A DNA stretch of 64,000 nt from Astropecten irregularis (lineage: Eukaryota > Echinodermata > Asteroidea > Paxillosida > Astropectinidae): positions 10,788,001 to 10,852,000 of the forward strand of contig OZ020254.1 of the NCBI GenBank assembly GCA_963971285.1, written 5' to 3'. The notes under the pieces are model-generated. The model did no database searches, was not told the DNA's origin, and worked only from the letters and a program-made list of their open reading frames with translations. A program made the translations under genes and the position numbers. This document shows positions 23,999-37,300 of this stretch, piece after piece (position 1 is the stretch's first letter; each line of letters opens with the position of its first letter).

Positions 23999-25024
23999 AT
24001 TGTTCCAAAAATCGTTCGGACGAACGATCTTTGGAAAAGACACTAAATCTTGATTTGCTTGAAAAACCCAGCATCTGATGAACCAAGATTTCCCATGGTG
24101 ACTGTTTGCACTGTTCACGAGCTGTTGAGTCCATTTTCTGTTTCAAACTCAATAAATTTGTTTTTGAGGCCTTGCAAATCCTATATATGCTCCCTTTAAT
24201 AGCTCCATGAAATTGGCCCTGGCCCTCCTCATAGTTACATACATGTATGTAGTTCACACTAAGCCATTACCTTTTAGTTGATGAGCAGTTAACAGCAGTT
24301 TATAACCTAAATTGTAAAAAAAAAAAATTTATAAAATAAAATCATCACCAGCTTTCTGCCTGAGTCTGTTTGGATCAAAATCGCCATGCCCTCCCACCAA
24401 TTCAGTTTTTTACTTGTTTATTTTGAGTTAGTTTGGTATTCTTTAAAAACTCCTATGCTGAATAATTATGGGAGAAGCCAAAAAAAAGAAGAAGATTGCA
24501 GCAAGATAAAATTGAACTAAGCAAGTGGTGCATGCATATCACATACATGTTCAAGAAACAAAGTCATTGCCCTTCATAATAAATTGAATTGGGATGAATT
24601 GGAGCAGGCACTGCGAAGAGAAAATATGACATGGGGGGGGGGAGAAGGTCGGGTAGCAGTTGGAGAGAGGTTAGCGCCAATCACATGGTAATTGCATCAA
24701 TGAGGCCTACTATTTTCATCTGATCAGGTTTTGATCCACCAAAACAATCTCTGCTAGCCTACTGGTACGTACTCGGTCACAGTCCCCGGATGGACGGTCT
24801 ATGGCAAGGACGCTTTTCAGCTCGTCATTAAAGCAGTGGGCCGGGGATAAGAACTTGGACTGGGAAATATGCAAGTCATCAGGACGAGATATGTGGAATG
24901 TCAGTGCTACAATTATTGAAAATTTTATCTCGTTAAGTTGGAAATGCGAAGGAAGTCAATGGCCTTCCATAGCCCCCAACCCCCACAAAACATTATTTTT
25001 TAAAATGAAGTTTACAAAATGAGG

Positions 25025-25310
25025 GAGAGAGTCAGGTTGGTGTAGAGGTTCTTTCCTCGCCTTTCACCTCTACGGACCGGGTTCAAGTTCAGCTCGGTCA
25101 ACAAGTGGATTGGGTTTTCAGTCCCTATCTGATTTTGTGGGTTTTACCCAGAATATTACTCTGGGGTTTTCCTCCCACCTCTAAAACTGTATCTTCTTCT
25201 CATCATCTTTCCATAAAAGGTTTCATCAGGCTTTCGAGCTACAGTGCCTAGGGTGCTTTTGAGGAATCCTTGGTGTCATAACCAGAAATAAATACTGATA
25301 ATTATGCTGA
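25025..25310 (+). mobile_element. tRNA-derived SINE, different family
   Basis: The head has GTCAGGTTGGTGTAGAGG (box A-like) and ACCGGGTTCAAGTTCAG (box B-like) about 50 bases apart. A body follows with GGATTGGGTTTTCAGTCCC and a hairpin-like ACCCAGAATATTACTCTGGGGT, ending AGAAATAAATACTGATAATTA. Confidence 0.55.
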
Positions 25311-26175
25311 GCAACTGAGGGACAACCAGTTGAATGCAATTGTGCAAGGAAGTGTAAGTTTCAATGATAACCCAGGCTGTGAAATTGTTTGCGTGAAAAA
25401 GAGGAGACATTGTATGGGTAATTTTCCTTTTAAAAGATTATAATTTTAAAGCAGACTCAAAGATGCTGTCATCATCACTGGTTGCCTAGCGCTGTTGCCT
25501 AGATACCCGTGCAACGGAGGAGAGCATCTTCCAAGTGTGTGACATTGTGTGACACCTGTATGTGTCGTACGACAAGCGTGTGACACACCCGACGCCTACC
25601 ATGCAGCGACACCCTTATGCAACACCTAGTGCAGCATGTGCTTCTAACAGCGAACAATGCTGTGTTGATACATGAAGTGTTAGACTGATTTGAATGGTAA
25701 TCATGTGTGTAAAAAGGACATCTTCTGCACTGCACATTCATAAGCCTTACGCATAACAAGTAGGCCTATACTGTCAGGTTTTCACACCGTCATACATACA
25801 TACATAAAGGTATTTAATATACCGCCATTCCATCTAGATCACAGCGGTTATACGTTGCGAAAATAAGCTAGTCAGAAACAGCGCTAGTCCGTCGCATGAA
25901 AAACCACATCACAGACGACCAACCAACGCTGCCCCGACCAGCCCATTTTCACAGCGTGTGAAGAGGCAAAAATATATAATTATATATACTCGCAGTAAAA
26001 TGATATAGCGATTTAAATGCGGATTATTGCACTCCTAGATTCAAAATCATCAAAATTCTTCAGCAGTTCAAGAATAATGTTCTTCTCTTCACTTCTTTAA
26101 CAACTCAGCCAGCTCAGCAGAAGAGTACAATAGCCATGGAGCAAGGAAGTGTACACATGACATAGGTACACACAT

Positions 26176-26408
26176 GGGGCCAATTTCACAGCTCTGCTTT
26201 ATAAGCACCAAAATTTGCTTCGATCAGCACCAAAATCCTTGGTAAATACTAAATAAAATCAGTATGCCAGCCAAAACTCCTTGTGAATGTTATGCTCAGC
26301 AAACAATGGCCAAATACAAGTCAAAAGCAGTAAACATCACATGAAAATTGGGTTGGTATTGGTAATCCTGTTTGATTTGATCAAAGGCAACTCTATGAAA
26401 TTGGCACA
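26176..26408 (+). mobile_element. Family C element
   Basis: Left end GGGGCCAATTTCACAGCTCT, right end AACTCTATGAAATTGGCAC, an imperfect inverted pair. Body words CCAAAACTCCTTGTGAATGT and TATGCTCAGCAAACAATGGC are shared with the other copies. Confidence 0.8.
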
Positions 26409-26751
26409 ATTCACGATATAAATTAAATAGGCCTAAGGCTATAGGCCTACATGGTATTACAATTTCCATACATTTCCTACACAAGAATTCATTCCTGTAT
26501 AAACAAAACATGTTAAAATTGTAACTCAAGAAGACTGTCGAATTTCACAATATGACATCGCCAAATATTCAAATAAAGAGCTTAAAATCTTACTTGATAT
26601 TGTCCTCATATCAGGTCCTTCAAAGACGGTCACTAGTCGTTGATCAATCCCTTGCAACTTGCACAGTTTGCCGTACGTACGTACACGTGTCCATATTGCC
26701 TTCAAGATGGCATCTAAGTCAATGCATTAATAATATGTAGTATAGTTCCAC

Positions 26752-27015
26752 ATGGGCCAATTTCATACTCATAGGAGCTTATAAAGCAACAAAATTGCTT
26801 ATAAAAGTATGAAAAGTCTTCCTTGATCAAACAGGATTACCAACCAAATTTTCATGTGATGTTTACTGCTTTTCACTTGTATTCAGCCATTGTTTGCTGA
26901 GCATAACATTCACAAGGAGTTTTGGCTGGAATACTAATTCTATTTACCAAGGTTTTTGGTGCTTATCATTATTAAGCAAATTTTGGTGCTTAAGCGGCTC
27001 TATGAAATTGGCTCC
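26752..27015 (-). mobile_element. Family C element, reverse orientation
   Basis: Ends CATGGGCCAATTTCATACTC and GCGGCTCTATGAAATTGGCT. The body is the reverse complement of the 26176 copy (GCCATTGTTTGCTGAGCATA). The two copies form an inverted pair 344 bases apart, which could fold back. Confidence 0.8.
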
Positions 27016-28269
27016 TGGTACCTTGATGAATGTACCTTCTTGCAAAGGAGATAAATAAAGAGGCATGCTTCATATTTTGCCTTTTGGCTGGCAGGGGAGG
27101 GGAGGGGGCTGGATTATTTAGACAAAAATGACTAAAATGGAATCAGCATATTGTATATCTTCTTGAAATAGAACTTTTATTTTCAGTACAAGGAGAGACC
27201 ATATATTTAGTATGAAGTATCATTTCAGAAGTTCCTTAATTCTGTTATGTACATAATATTTTTGTGATATCTCTCTCCGTGTTTATCTACAATCTACAAA
27301 ATTTTTGTCAGACACGACACAGTTTTTTTTTTTAATTAATTAATTTTTTTCTCATAAGAACAAACCATTTTCTCTAAAAAGTTCCCCCTCGTATAAGATC
27401 AACGTTTACTAAATGAACTTTACATCTCAAAAAGTTTGGTTCCGCCGAAACGGAACCACATCCATCTCTCATATCAAAATTACATTTACTGGAGGCAGCC
27501 ATTTTATTTCATTGCTTTCTGGAAAAAAAAATTCATTTTTGTTTTGTTTAAATCATGCCAACATGTTCCCCTCTTACTCAGCTCAGAGGGCATATTCCTC
27601 TTCTTTTAATAGAAATTTATCTTTTTTAATTTATACTCTTTTGAAACAGCTTTCCATATTCCTCAATATATTAATTATTCCAATCTAATTTCTAAAGATT
27701 TTTAAAAACAAAAAACAAAAACTGAAGCCGCTACAATTAATACACACAAATTTAAAAACACAACTCCTATGAATTATTTGTCTAGTTTCACCACATAGAA
27801 CCATATACTCCAGAGAATTAAATTGTTTACAAACATGCTAATAAATTATAATTACATACAGCAGATAAAAAGCATAGCCAGTTGTCAAAATAAAAATGTT
27901 TAGGTTGTCTGTCCTTAGCACCAAACCTTGTAGAACAATGGCATATTTGTTAGGTTTTTCTTCTTTGTTAATTTTTCTTGCAGAATTACCGTTAGTGTCT
28001 TAATACAGCCAAAGATATTTCGGACGTGAACATTCTGTTATGAATTTTATAGACTTAATTTCCACGAAGGAAAATAAAAAGCCAATAACATTTTTAAAAA
28101 TATATAAAAAAGAAAAAGAAACAGGAAGAGGAGGAAGTATCACGGATTGCATTTGAGGACTGAGGAGGAAGACCGAGACCCAAAACCACATGGACATTTG
28201 TAATAATTTATCCACATTCCTAAACCCCTCGAGACAAGACCGTTTCCAAGATGGTTTCCAAGCCAATGG

Positions 28270-28520
28270 TGATTATAGTTCCCAACTCCCTTTAGTCCCC
28301 GGCAACCTTCGTTATTTAATTACATGACCAGGAGCAAACCGTTGTGGTAAAGAACCCCGAGGAATTCATGCAAATTACTCGTGTTCAAAAAGAATTCGCT
28401 CAGAGAATTAAGCGCACCCAAATTAGAATTATTTCCCCCTTCGCCATGAAGGGATTATATGAAAATGGAGAGCGAGAGGGCGAGTCATTTTCCAATCAGC
28501 TCCTTCCAAACATTGTATAA
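28270..28520. promoter_or_regulatory. Possible regulatory element with a POU octamer
   Basis: Unique sequence with an exact octamer ATGCAAAT at 28368-28375, repeated GAATTC and AATTAG words, and a CCAATCAGCTCC near 28491. It is free of the dispersed repeat families. Function is guessed from word content. Confidence 0.2.
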
Positions 28521-29869
28521 AGACCAATTGCAATGATGTATGTCACATCTTCAACCATATTTATCTTGTATTCTTAAATCTATTTATTTTTTAGTAAATT
28601 GGATTATCCATCTGCTTTACAACTAGCATTATGCAACAGCAGGTTCTCACAGTTGAATAAAAATGGCAGTTGAAATTTGCATTTCTCACATGTCTTCTTT
28701 AAAAAAATCTTTGTAGCTGATGTGACCTGCAGATACTGAATAGATATATTTTTTCACAGCATGGTATAAATCACCATGTCTGTCTGTTTGTTTTTAAGGA
28801 CAAGTTCCGTGTGTCTGGTTTTTTTTAATCTTCTTCTTCATTCAATTTCAAATCCCTGGATAGAATATGACCATGCCCTCAACTCTATGAATGAAATAGA
28901 CTGAGATAGGTTGCCTTGGACTGCAGCTAATGGATCAGGGAAGGCCACCGTAAATCACCATCACTTCCTACAGGGTCAGGGCAGGACAGAGAGCTATGAG
29001 GAGGGAATTCAGGGTACGGTCAGTTTACAAGGACAACAAGGTGTGACCTCATATGACCAACTGACCACTCTCACTGCAGTTGACCATTGGCCATGGATGA
29101 TGACGTGGCCAGCTAGCTAGCTACACGTGCCTCCGTGACTAAGTCCAGTCAAGCCACAATCCTCTGCACTGCTGGCCAGCAGAGGCTGGATAGTAATTAC
29201 TCCTATAGCCTTGGAGTGAGGATGTGGCTTTTTTTTCTGGATATTCAGAATTTCTGATGGTCTATGGTCTGACAATGTACAAGGCTTCATTACCAGCAGA
29301 AGATCACAAACAAGTATTTTGTAACCTTTGATGCTGGTACTGCCCAAATTTCTGTTTTTGTTTTTTATCCTCTCAGCCTCAAGGAAAAAGCAATCCATTT
29401 CTAATTAAACACGTACATATATCTTTTTCTCTTTTTCTTTTTTGGTCAGCCTAATTTTCATCTGAAGTTAAAAATTACGCCGTTTTTTCTCAAATATGCC
29501 ACCAATTATAAATATGTACCAGAAAAAAGGGAACTGTTGAGTTAAATTTAAGCAGAGACGTTATTTGTTTTTGTTGTTTAGTGCAAATGCTTATTCCCAG
29601 TACTCAGATATTCCCAGTACTCGGATATCATCCATGTGAGTGCATGTGCAGTACTAGATGCACCTTGAAATGTACATCATAGGTGCAGGGTAAGTCCATG
29701 AATTCACTGGAAGGGGAACATTAGGGGGGAGGGGATCAAGGGAACATATTTATCTGTTGAATTCAGTGCTAATTAATGGGTTTGCTTGCATGGTGCCAAG
29801 GCAAGGAGGAAGTTTGAGGAACTTAGGAGAGAGTAATTAGTGAACATACTGTAGAATCTGGGTGGATTC

Positions 29870-30121
29870 AGGGTCCAATTTGATAGAGCTGCTTTAAGCA
29901 CCAAAATTTGATTAAGCACCAAAAAACCTTGTTAAATAATACCAGTTTACCAGTCAAAATGCCTTGTGAATGTTTTGCTCAGCAAACAATGGCCAAATAC
30001 AAGCCAAAAGGAGTAAACATCACATGAAAATTTGGGTGGTAATCCTGTTTGATGAATGAAGACTTTTCATGCTTAACTTGAGCATATTTTGTGCTTAAGC
30101 AGCTCTATGAAATTTGGCCCC
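29870..30121 (+). mobile_element. Family C element, near full length
   Basis: Left end AGGGTCCAATTTGATAGAGC, right end CAGCTCTATGAAATTTGGCC, with inner arms TGCTTTAAGCACCAAAATTT and ATTTTGTGCTTAAGCAG. This gives the clearest view of the family C terminal inverted repeats. Confidence 0.85.
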
Positions 30122-33100
30122 TAGTTTCAACACCAGTAAAGGCGTTGCGGCCTACGAACAGACAAGTTCCAAGTTGTTGCTATGCCAAATCAAACTCTTA
30201 ATTGTGTGCATTATAAAACAATGTTAAGCTTGGAAATAAATAAATACAACCTTTTTAGTAATCTCAGATTAATGAAAAAGAACATATGAAATATTAGCAT
30301 AATTTAAAATTAATTAGCTTTGAATCAAACATTTTGAGGAATTTCTGCCATGTAATTCTTATCCTTTTGCGACACATCTAGAGCCTTTTTAAAACACATC
30401 ATAGAGCGAAACAAATCAACACGATAATGAACTGCCTCCCTATTCACAATAAACAAACAATAGTCTGCCATTCTCTTTCCTGGGGGGAACTTTTGACAGC
30501 TACATAACACCCCACTTTGAACAGGGAGTGTATAACCAAACAAAAATGATAATGTAAACCCAAACCGAAATGGCAACGGATTGGCAATGGGAAAAAAACA
30601 ATAGAGAACCAAAATGTAAAAAAAAATAAGGTGATCAATTAAATAAGTGTGCTTAGGTCTAAATTATTTCTTAAAAAAAAAAATCAACTGTGTTTAGTGT
30701 GTGTGTGTGTACCTCATGGTCTTAAAAAAATTAAGACATAATATAATGCAGCATTTATTTTGGTTAAATTGCCGTGCATATACATTAGGACCACACTTTT
30801 CCGGGTGTCGTATCGTTCTCCAGTATACTCAGTGATTCACCGCAGAGCAAACACAGAGACCATTAAAATTATTTTCTTTGTTTGTTTGTGTTTAATCTCC
30901 CTGGGAGAAATTCTGCCACTAGTTGGTTGCCTGCGCACGGATGCTCCACATCCACAAGTAACTCAATGGCGACTCAATCATATCCAGTTTTGGGATCAAT
31001 TGAAAACCGTTCTGTTTGTGTGATGTAAGTGCTTTTTCATCACAATTCATCCAGCCAGGGCCCTGGAATTTAAAGGTTGACCATGGCCTCTTGTTGCCCT
31101 AGTCTATAGGCCTTCAAGTTGGTGCAAGCACATCCTCAGAATTGCAAACATTTGGGATTTACCAATCGAGTCCTACATAATGGTAGTACCCCATTAACCT
31201 TTCGGAAAGCTACCCTAAAATTCCAGGCCTGCTGTGTGACATTAACCAAAAACACAACCAGAACAGTTCTCAAATCTTCAACAGTGGTTAATACAACAGA
31301 AAAAAAATCTACACACAAAAACAACTGGAAAAGACTGCAGCTTTTGAAAAATACATTTTTTTGTTCTATGTGTTGTGCACATACCCTGAGACATGAAAAG
31401 GGTGCTGAAAAGCACCGACCCTAAACCACCACGGTGAATTTGGCTTAATTAGTGGAATGGATGCCACTTGCCAACATGACTTGACCTCAAAGCACTGTCC
31501 CACTCAATCCACCCTTTAAGAAGAATAAAAACAATGCAATACACAAGAAACACTCAGGCATCAGCTGCCATTTTCAATCCTGTGATGAGTGCATGACTCT
31601 GCACTCGATTTACGGATTAAGCAATGGCGGAAGCTTCTTATAGCCCAAGGTCCTGAACAGTGGTAAAAAAAAATGATAATAAATGAATGGAATTGTAAGA
31701 CAAAAATGAAAAAATGAGGTCGTGGAGTCAAGTGGCATCCATACATGTAGCTCTTCCTGTTAACGTTTGTTTGTTTTGTTTTTGCTTGCTAGATTTCTTA
31801 AAACGATTGTACAGTCTATTTCCATCACATTCCATGAAATGATTTTTCTCGCTTTTCCTTCTTTCGACACAGGAGGGATTGTTTATGCAAGGAAACGTTT
31901 TGGCTGGAAAAACCGTGCAGAACCAGCTGCGAATCCAACAACGTGAATTAAATTTTTTTTAAATAATTAGAATTATTCATTAGGGAGTCACACTTGCAAT
32001 TTCTCTGGTATGACCAGTAATTTGGTTTTTGAAACAAAATGAAATTTTAAAAAACCTGTACTTCCTTGGTGGTTTGGGGCAACCAAAGAAGCAGAGGCAG
32101 CTTTTCAAGCACATTAAAAAATTGAAATAAATAAAGCCACAAAACAGAACCAAAAAACAAACAAAAAACCCCGAAAGATTTGTCTGGTGAAAGATCTTGT
32201 AACTGAGGTAAGGTATATTGTTCATTCACCTATGAGAGAGAGAAAAATTGATACACGCTAGGAAAAAGGGAACATTTTCTTCGAGTCCGTTTCAAACGTT
32301 GATATCAATTTGTTTATATTGGTCTCTTCCTCCAGAGGCTGAGAAAGATTTTCAGAAACAAACTAGATTCTGAACCAAAAAACATAAATCATGAGGTGTT
32401 ATTTTGTTTTCCATTCCAAAGTGCAGTATCCTGAACAGGCAGAACTCCCTTTTGTTGTCTACCCATTTATAATCTACCTTCGGAGTAGACAATGCTCGTG
32501 TTATATCGAGCTGTGTTACAGACACAAAATACACCGGAAGTGCTATATGACACCAAGGTAACAATGGAAATTGTGACCATGAGCTGTAGACGCAAGGACA
32601 CTGCCACCTGGACAACAACAAAAGCAGGGAGCCGGCAGAATAGGGCTTTGGGGAGAATCCTGACACAGTATCTGAATGGAATTGTGGCCTGTAAAATGCT
32701 TGCACTCTCTGCATTGGTGCTGTCTGCCACACCCTAGCTAGGACTACACACCAACTGCTGAAGCTATGTCGGTAAAATACAGCAACAGCAGCAGAAGCAG
32801 AGATCGTGACATGTGGTGTTCAAGTGCAGGTGCTTCATTCCTGGCCAAACCAAAACAAATACTGCATGTGTGCAAACAAAATGCATACTTTATGCCGGCA
32901 CAAACTGCATGTTCCAACCAGTGATTCAGTCTTTTTATGCAAATAAGTCCTCACTCAGGCTTGCTAACAAAATTCAGCAAAGCCAAACAGGCCCATGTCC
33001 TTGTGTGCCATTTTCTGCCAAAATGGGAAACAAATTCCACAAATGTATCAATTTTGTTCCTTTGTCCTTGCCATGGGTGCAGGATATCATTTTTCACAAA

Positions 33101-33879
33101 AACCTTCAGAAATCTTGCCCCAAGCTGCGACATCATGAAAATACCTCCTCTGACTCACATGAAGAGACTGAAGAGTGTAAGATGTGTATTTCCCATTCGT
33201 GTATTTTATGCACTGTCGGACTATAAAGTGCATTCCTACTCGACGGCACACAGACACTTTTATTAGGGTCAGTAATTTCACGCTTGGAACTTGATTGGAC
33301 AAAAAGACTGCGCTCTCTGGCCTGGCCCAAATGCAGCGCTGCTTCATACAAAGCAATGCTCCCTTCTGTCCATAGTCAGGCTGCTTTTCATGATGGCTGG
33401 TAAAATTTGATAGAATGGTTTTCAGGATCATCGTTCTAATGAACCGGTCATGTACGGGTCTGCTATTGTTTGCATCAGGGGCTTCAATTAACCAGGACTA
33501 TCTGGTTAGGTCATACAGATAATATCCCTGGATGTCATTACACTGCACTTAGAAAAAAGAAATCAAACATACATGTTTTCAAGCTGTTTCCTGTTTCGCT
33601 CTCTCATAAGGTTTGTTTTTCCTGTACCACATTCAAGTTAATGGTTGTACTGTATAGTCTTAATTCTGCAGTCTGGGTTGCATCTTTCTCCAGACTGTAG
33701 TATAAAGGCCTCCTTTGTTTTTAGCTTGCAAATCTACACAAATGTAATGATCAGTTCATCTTTCTTTTCCATTTTTTTTTAAGTTCATAAATAAAATAAA
33801 TATAAGTAACGATACAAATTGATTAATTGCTGGTCATACCTGTCCCTGTGCTTGCTCTGCGACATCACTTTTCTACCAT

Positions 33880-34235
33880 ACACCTATTCCCCTTGGCTCT
33901 CTTGAAATATGGCTGCCACAACATGAATATTCATGACATCGAATCACAACATGTTAATGTAATTCATGAATATGCAAATCTCAGTGGCTGCTGATGAATG
34001 GTAACCTCAAACATCTGAGTTTTTTTTCTTCTTTTTACATCAAACGCCTACATGTGTGCTACTGCTTCCCCGGAACTCTTGTTAAAAAAAACCGGCATCA
34101 TCCAACGACACAAATATTCATGGACCGAATCGCTGTGTTTCAAACGAGCGGAGAGAGAGAGAGATGGCCGCGACCCGTTCATGGATATTTATGACGGTTG
34201 ACCTCGCCGGGGCTCAATATTCACGAGACTCTTGT
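33880..34235. promoter_or_regulatory. Cluster of ATATTCATG words and an octamer downstream of the MXI1-like stop
   Basis: The likely 3' UTR or downstream flank holds CATGAATATTCATGAC, TTCATGAATATGCAAATC (octamer ATGCAAAT at 33972-33979), CAAATATTCATGG, TTCATGGATATTTATG and CAATATTCACGAG within 350 bases. The repetition is striking for unique DNA. It may be a bound element or a structured 3' UTR. Confidence 0.25.
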
Positions 34236-34242
34236 AGATCCT

Positions 34243-34367
34243 TCAGAAAGTTTGTTCCACGATGATGATTTCCTTGGTACTTACAGCAAGGCCCCCGTCG
34301 CTCCCTGTCATTTCAGATGAACTCCTCTCGTCGCTGTCGCTGTTATACCCAATAACATCAACATCGT
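34243..34367 (-). CDS. MXI1: MXI1-like exon 6: acidic tail and stop
   Basis: The acceptor CATCTGCAG joins to give [20 protein letters not shown], then [21 protein letters not shown] and TGA at 34245-34243. The (D/V)DV, SDSDER and GSD-G motifs occur in the same order as in vertebrate family members. A strong GTAAGT lies within the exon after GGCCTTGCT (about 34288-34283), so an alternative C-terminus from a downstream exon is possible. Confidence 0.85.
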
Positions 34368-37300
34368 CTGCAGATGAGGAAAACAAGAAAAGAGACAACA
34401 TTTTAGGAGATTGATTTCCAGTTCATTGCTATGTATTACTCTGTGCCCGTCCATGTTCATCAAAATCTGAAAACTCCCTTTAAAACACAATCTGCAAATG
34501 GAACACAGGTATTTACAGTATTTACATGTACATGTATGTAAACGTACATCAATATGTACACTAATACAGCTCTTCTCAAAACAGAATCTTAAATATTAAA
34601 TTTCCATACTGTAACTTGTAAGCATGCATTTGCAGATGAGAGGTGGATGCTATCCACTATGGTAAATGGACATGGAAATGTCATCTGTTTTCATCCATGG
34701 GGGCCAACATACATACTGTATACAAGATGTGTATACATGCAGAACAGCATGTATCAAAGTTTGTTGAACTTCAACAGCAATTCTATCATGTTGGCATGCC
34801 TGCCGGATGAGACAGCCCAGTCACTATGTTCTTCATACATATGTACTGGTACATATGTAAATAATGCAACGTATGTTATTTATTGAACAGTTTAGCAAAT
34901 GCCAAGATGATACTGAACCAGAAACCATATCAGACATGGATACAGACAACACGAGCGTGCACCAAATACATGGATGAATCACATGGGTTGGGAGAGGGGG
35001 AGGGGGCAGCGGGCAGGGGGAAGGGGAGGAAAGACACAGGAAGATCAGTAACTGTGCCATATAACCATTGCCCTGGGAATGAAAGGGTACATATACACTG
35101 TACATGTAGGCTATATTATGACTATCCAAGAGAGACAGCGTTGAATCAATTTCCTACAGTTCCTGTTTGGCTGAGTCTACAGCCTATAAATATCACAGAC
35201 CATATCGACTGGGTTATAAAAAAAATGCCACAGTACAGTTACATGTAGCATAGTGTTTGGTAAGCAGCACCTCTTTCCTCATGTAAATAAAGTTATGATA
35301 CAGCCCACTGCCTGGATGTCGAGGTCATGTGTTCGCTGGATATTTTTGTTGTTATTAATAAGTCAAAAAGTGTCGTTCCGGTCCCCAAAAATAGACCTGA
35401 CAACTACATGACACAAGACATTTTTTGACACTCTGATGGAAGAAAACTAACATTTCCGTTGGAAAAACAACAAGAAAAGAAAGGAATTATTCAGCGCCAA
35501 AAAAACAACAACAACCAATTCGATAAATTCTTTTTCTTGAGATCTCTCGGAAATTGGGTAATATCTCAAGTGACCGGGGTTATGATGCCGGACAGGTGGA
35601 ATGAAACGTGACGCCGAGGTAATCGGAAACCCAGATACTAGCAGGGCTAGCTTGCTGAATATCAGTTGGTCAAATCCCACAGGGTTCCCTGTCAACTTCT
35701 TCACAGATTTCAACCATCATGGGAGGAGATCGACCAAAGGAGAAATCAAATGGTGCATCTATATGAACTTGGTTCATTCACACCCCATCATTTAAAAGCC
35801 CCCTCTTTCCACCCCCCCCCCACCCCCCTTTCCATCGGTGCCATCCCTTAGCCCCGAGGATGTCTGATTGACAATCTTCTACTGAATAGTAATCCCTTAG
35901 CAGGTCGTGCACTTTACGGGGGGATATAAATACAATTGTGCGGAGGGCGCCTGCATGGCTTCCGCCCGCTCGCTCCTCAACCCGGTTTTAATGTTTGGGT
36001 CTGCACGGTCACACACACACACATACGTTCCTTACGGTTGACACGGCGGAATATTTCCCTACAGTAAAACACACAGCTGCAAATTATTGAGGCGAGATAA
36101 TGGACTTGTATAACTGACCAGGCTTGCTCCTGGTACAGATGCTGACGCACAATTTTAGGAGTGAATTCCAGATGGGTATTTCAAATGAGTTCTTACAACA
36201 AGACAAAATGATAATAATAATAAAATAAAGGGGGGAAAAATGGATGCAACGGTGAAACAGACTTAACTCTGATTTACATCCAGTTCACAAACTCCTCTTC
36301 GGTAAAAATGAAATTCAAGTTGAAATTTACCTTTGTTCAAAAATTTGTATCAATTAAAAATGTATTTATGATTTCAAAATGATTCTGCACGACTCAATCA
36401 AAATATCAGACTTTCGTCAAAGTTTAGGTGTAATTTCTACATTTCTGGCAATGCCGTATCACTTGAAAAGCAGCATAATATAAAATGCAAAAGAATTAAA
36501 TTTTTACATCTTGTCTTTTATTTAATACTCAGGCATGGCTGAGTCATTGTCTTGCAAAATTTCATTTTACATGTTGACCACTTAAATCAGATCCCCAAAT
36601 CTCCTGCATCCCGAAGAGAGAAAAAAAAACTTGTTTATCTTTAATATCAAGTTCATCTCCAGCAGGAAGGCTCAAGGCCAACATTTGGCTGCTCTGCTGT
36701 GCGTGTATGTGAGTTAGTGTGCGTGTGTGGTGCCCAAGAGATGGTCGGCCTGGAGAGCTTGATGATGCACATGGAATGCATCCGCTCCGAGCCAGCGCAG
36801 GACAATTTGCAATAAACACCAAGTTGCAATCATATCCTACCTATACCAACGCTCCCGCACCTTTGTTACTGACCCTTGGCTATATATAGCAGCCTGGCCT
36901 GAACCACACTGACCCAGTATCAATATCGATGACCCTCCCTCCCCCTAGGCCAGTGGGGCTATAATATGCAGCATGACCATTATCAATCCGGGCCCATGTG
37001 TGTGTGGATATGTTTGACCAGGGGAGTGGCCAGTGCATTATGGATTGATAGTGTGTGGTTTCGGAGGAAGGAAGGAAGAGAAATAAAATGAGGCCTGCAC
37101 TGTGTGATAATGCGCCTTCGCTGTATAGTATTGCATAATGCAACAACAGTGCCCCCTTCTGAAGAATGTCAATGAACCACAAAATGATTGGCCTGGTGTG
37201 TTATTAAAATCCAATGTATACAATTGTGCTTATCTCTCCCCCTTCCCCCTCCCTTCATTCCAGCCGCCAAATAAAATGAACACAAAGGTCTACACACCAA

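Larger units (their letters stand above)
11818..34242. other. Gene desert between the convergent SWIB and MXI1-like genes
   Basis: About 22.4 kb with no supportable exon on either strand. It holds the listed mobile elements and SINEs plus AT-rich unique DNA. Each gene's 3' UTR must run into it, but I could not fix the poly(A) sites. A TTTATT (AATAAA on the minus strand) at 33259-33264 is a possible signal for the MXI1-like transcript, about 980 bases past its stop. Unique stretches without recognisable repeats include 12.8-13.8, 17.7-19.0, 27.0-29.8 and 30.1-34.2 kb. Confidence 0.6.

Noticed and set aside
32352-33431. Several overlapping frames of 76-137 codons on both strands
   Set aside because: They overlap in conflicting frames, show no domain or repeat match, and have no supporting splice sites. 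AT-poor unique DNA gives such frames by chance.
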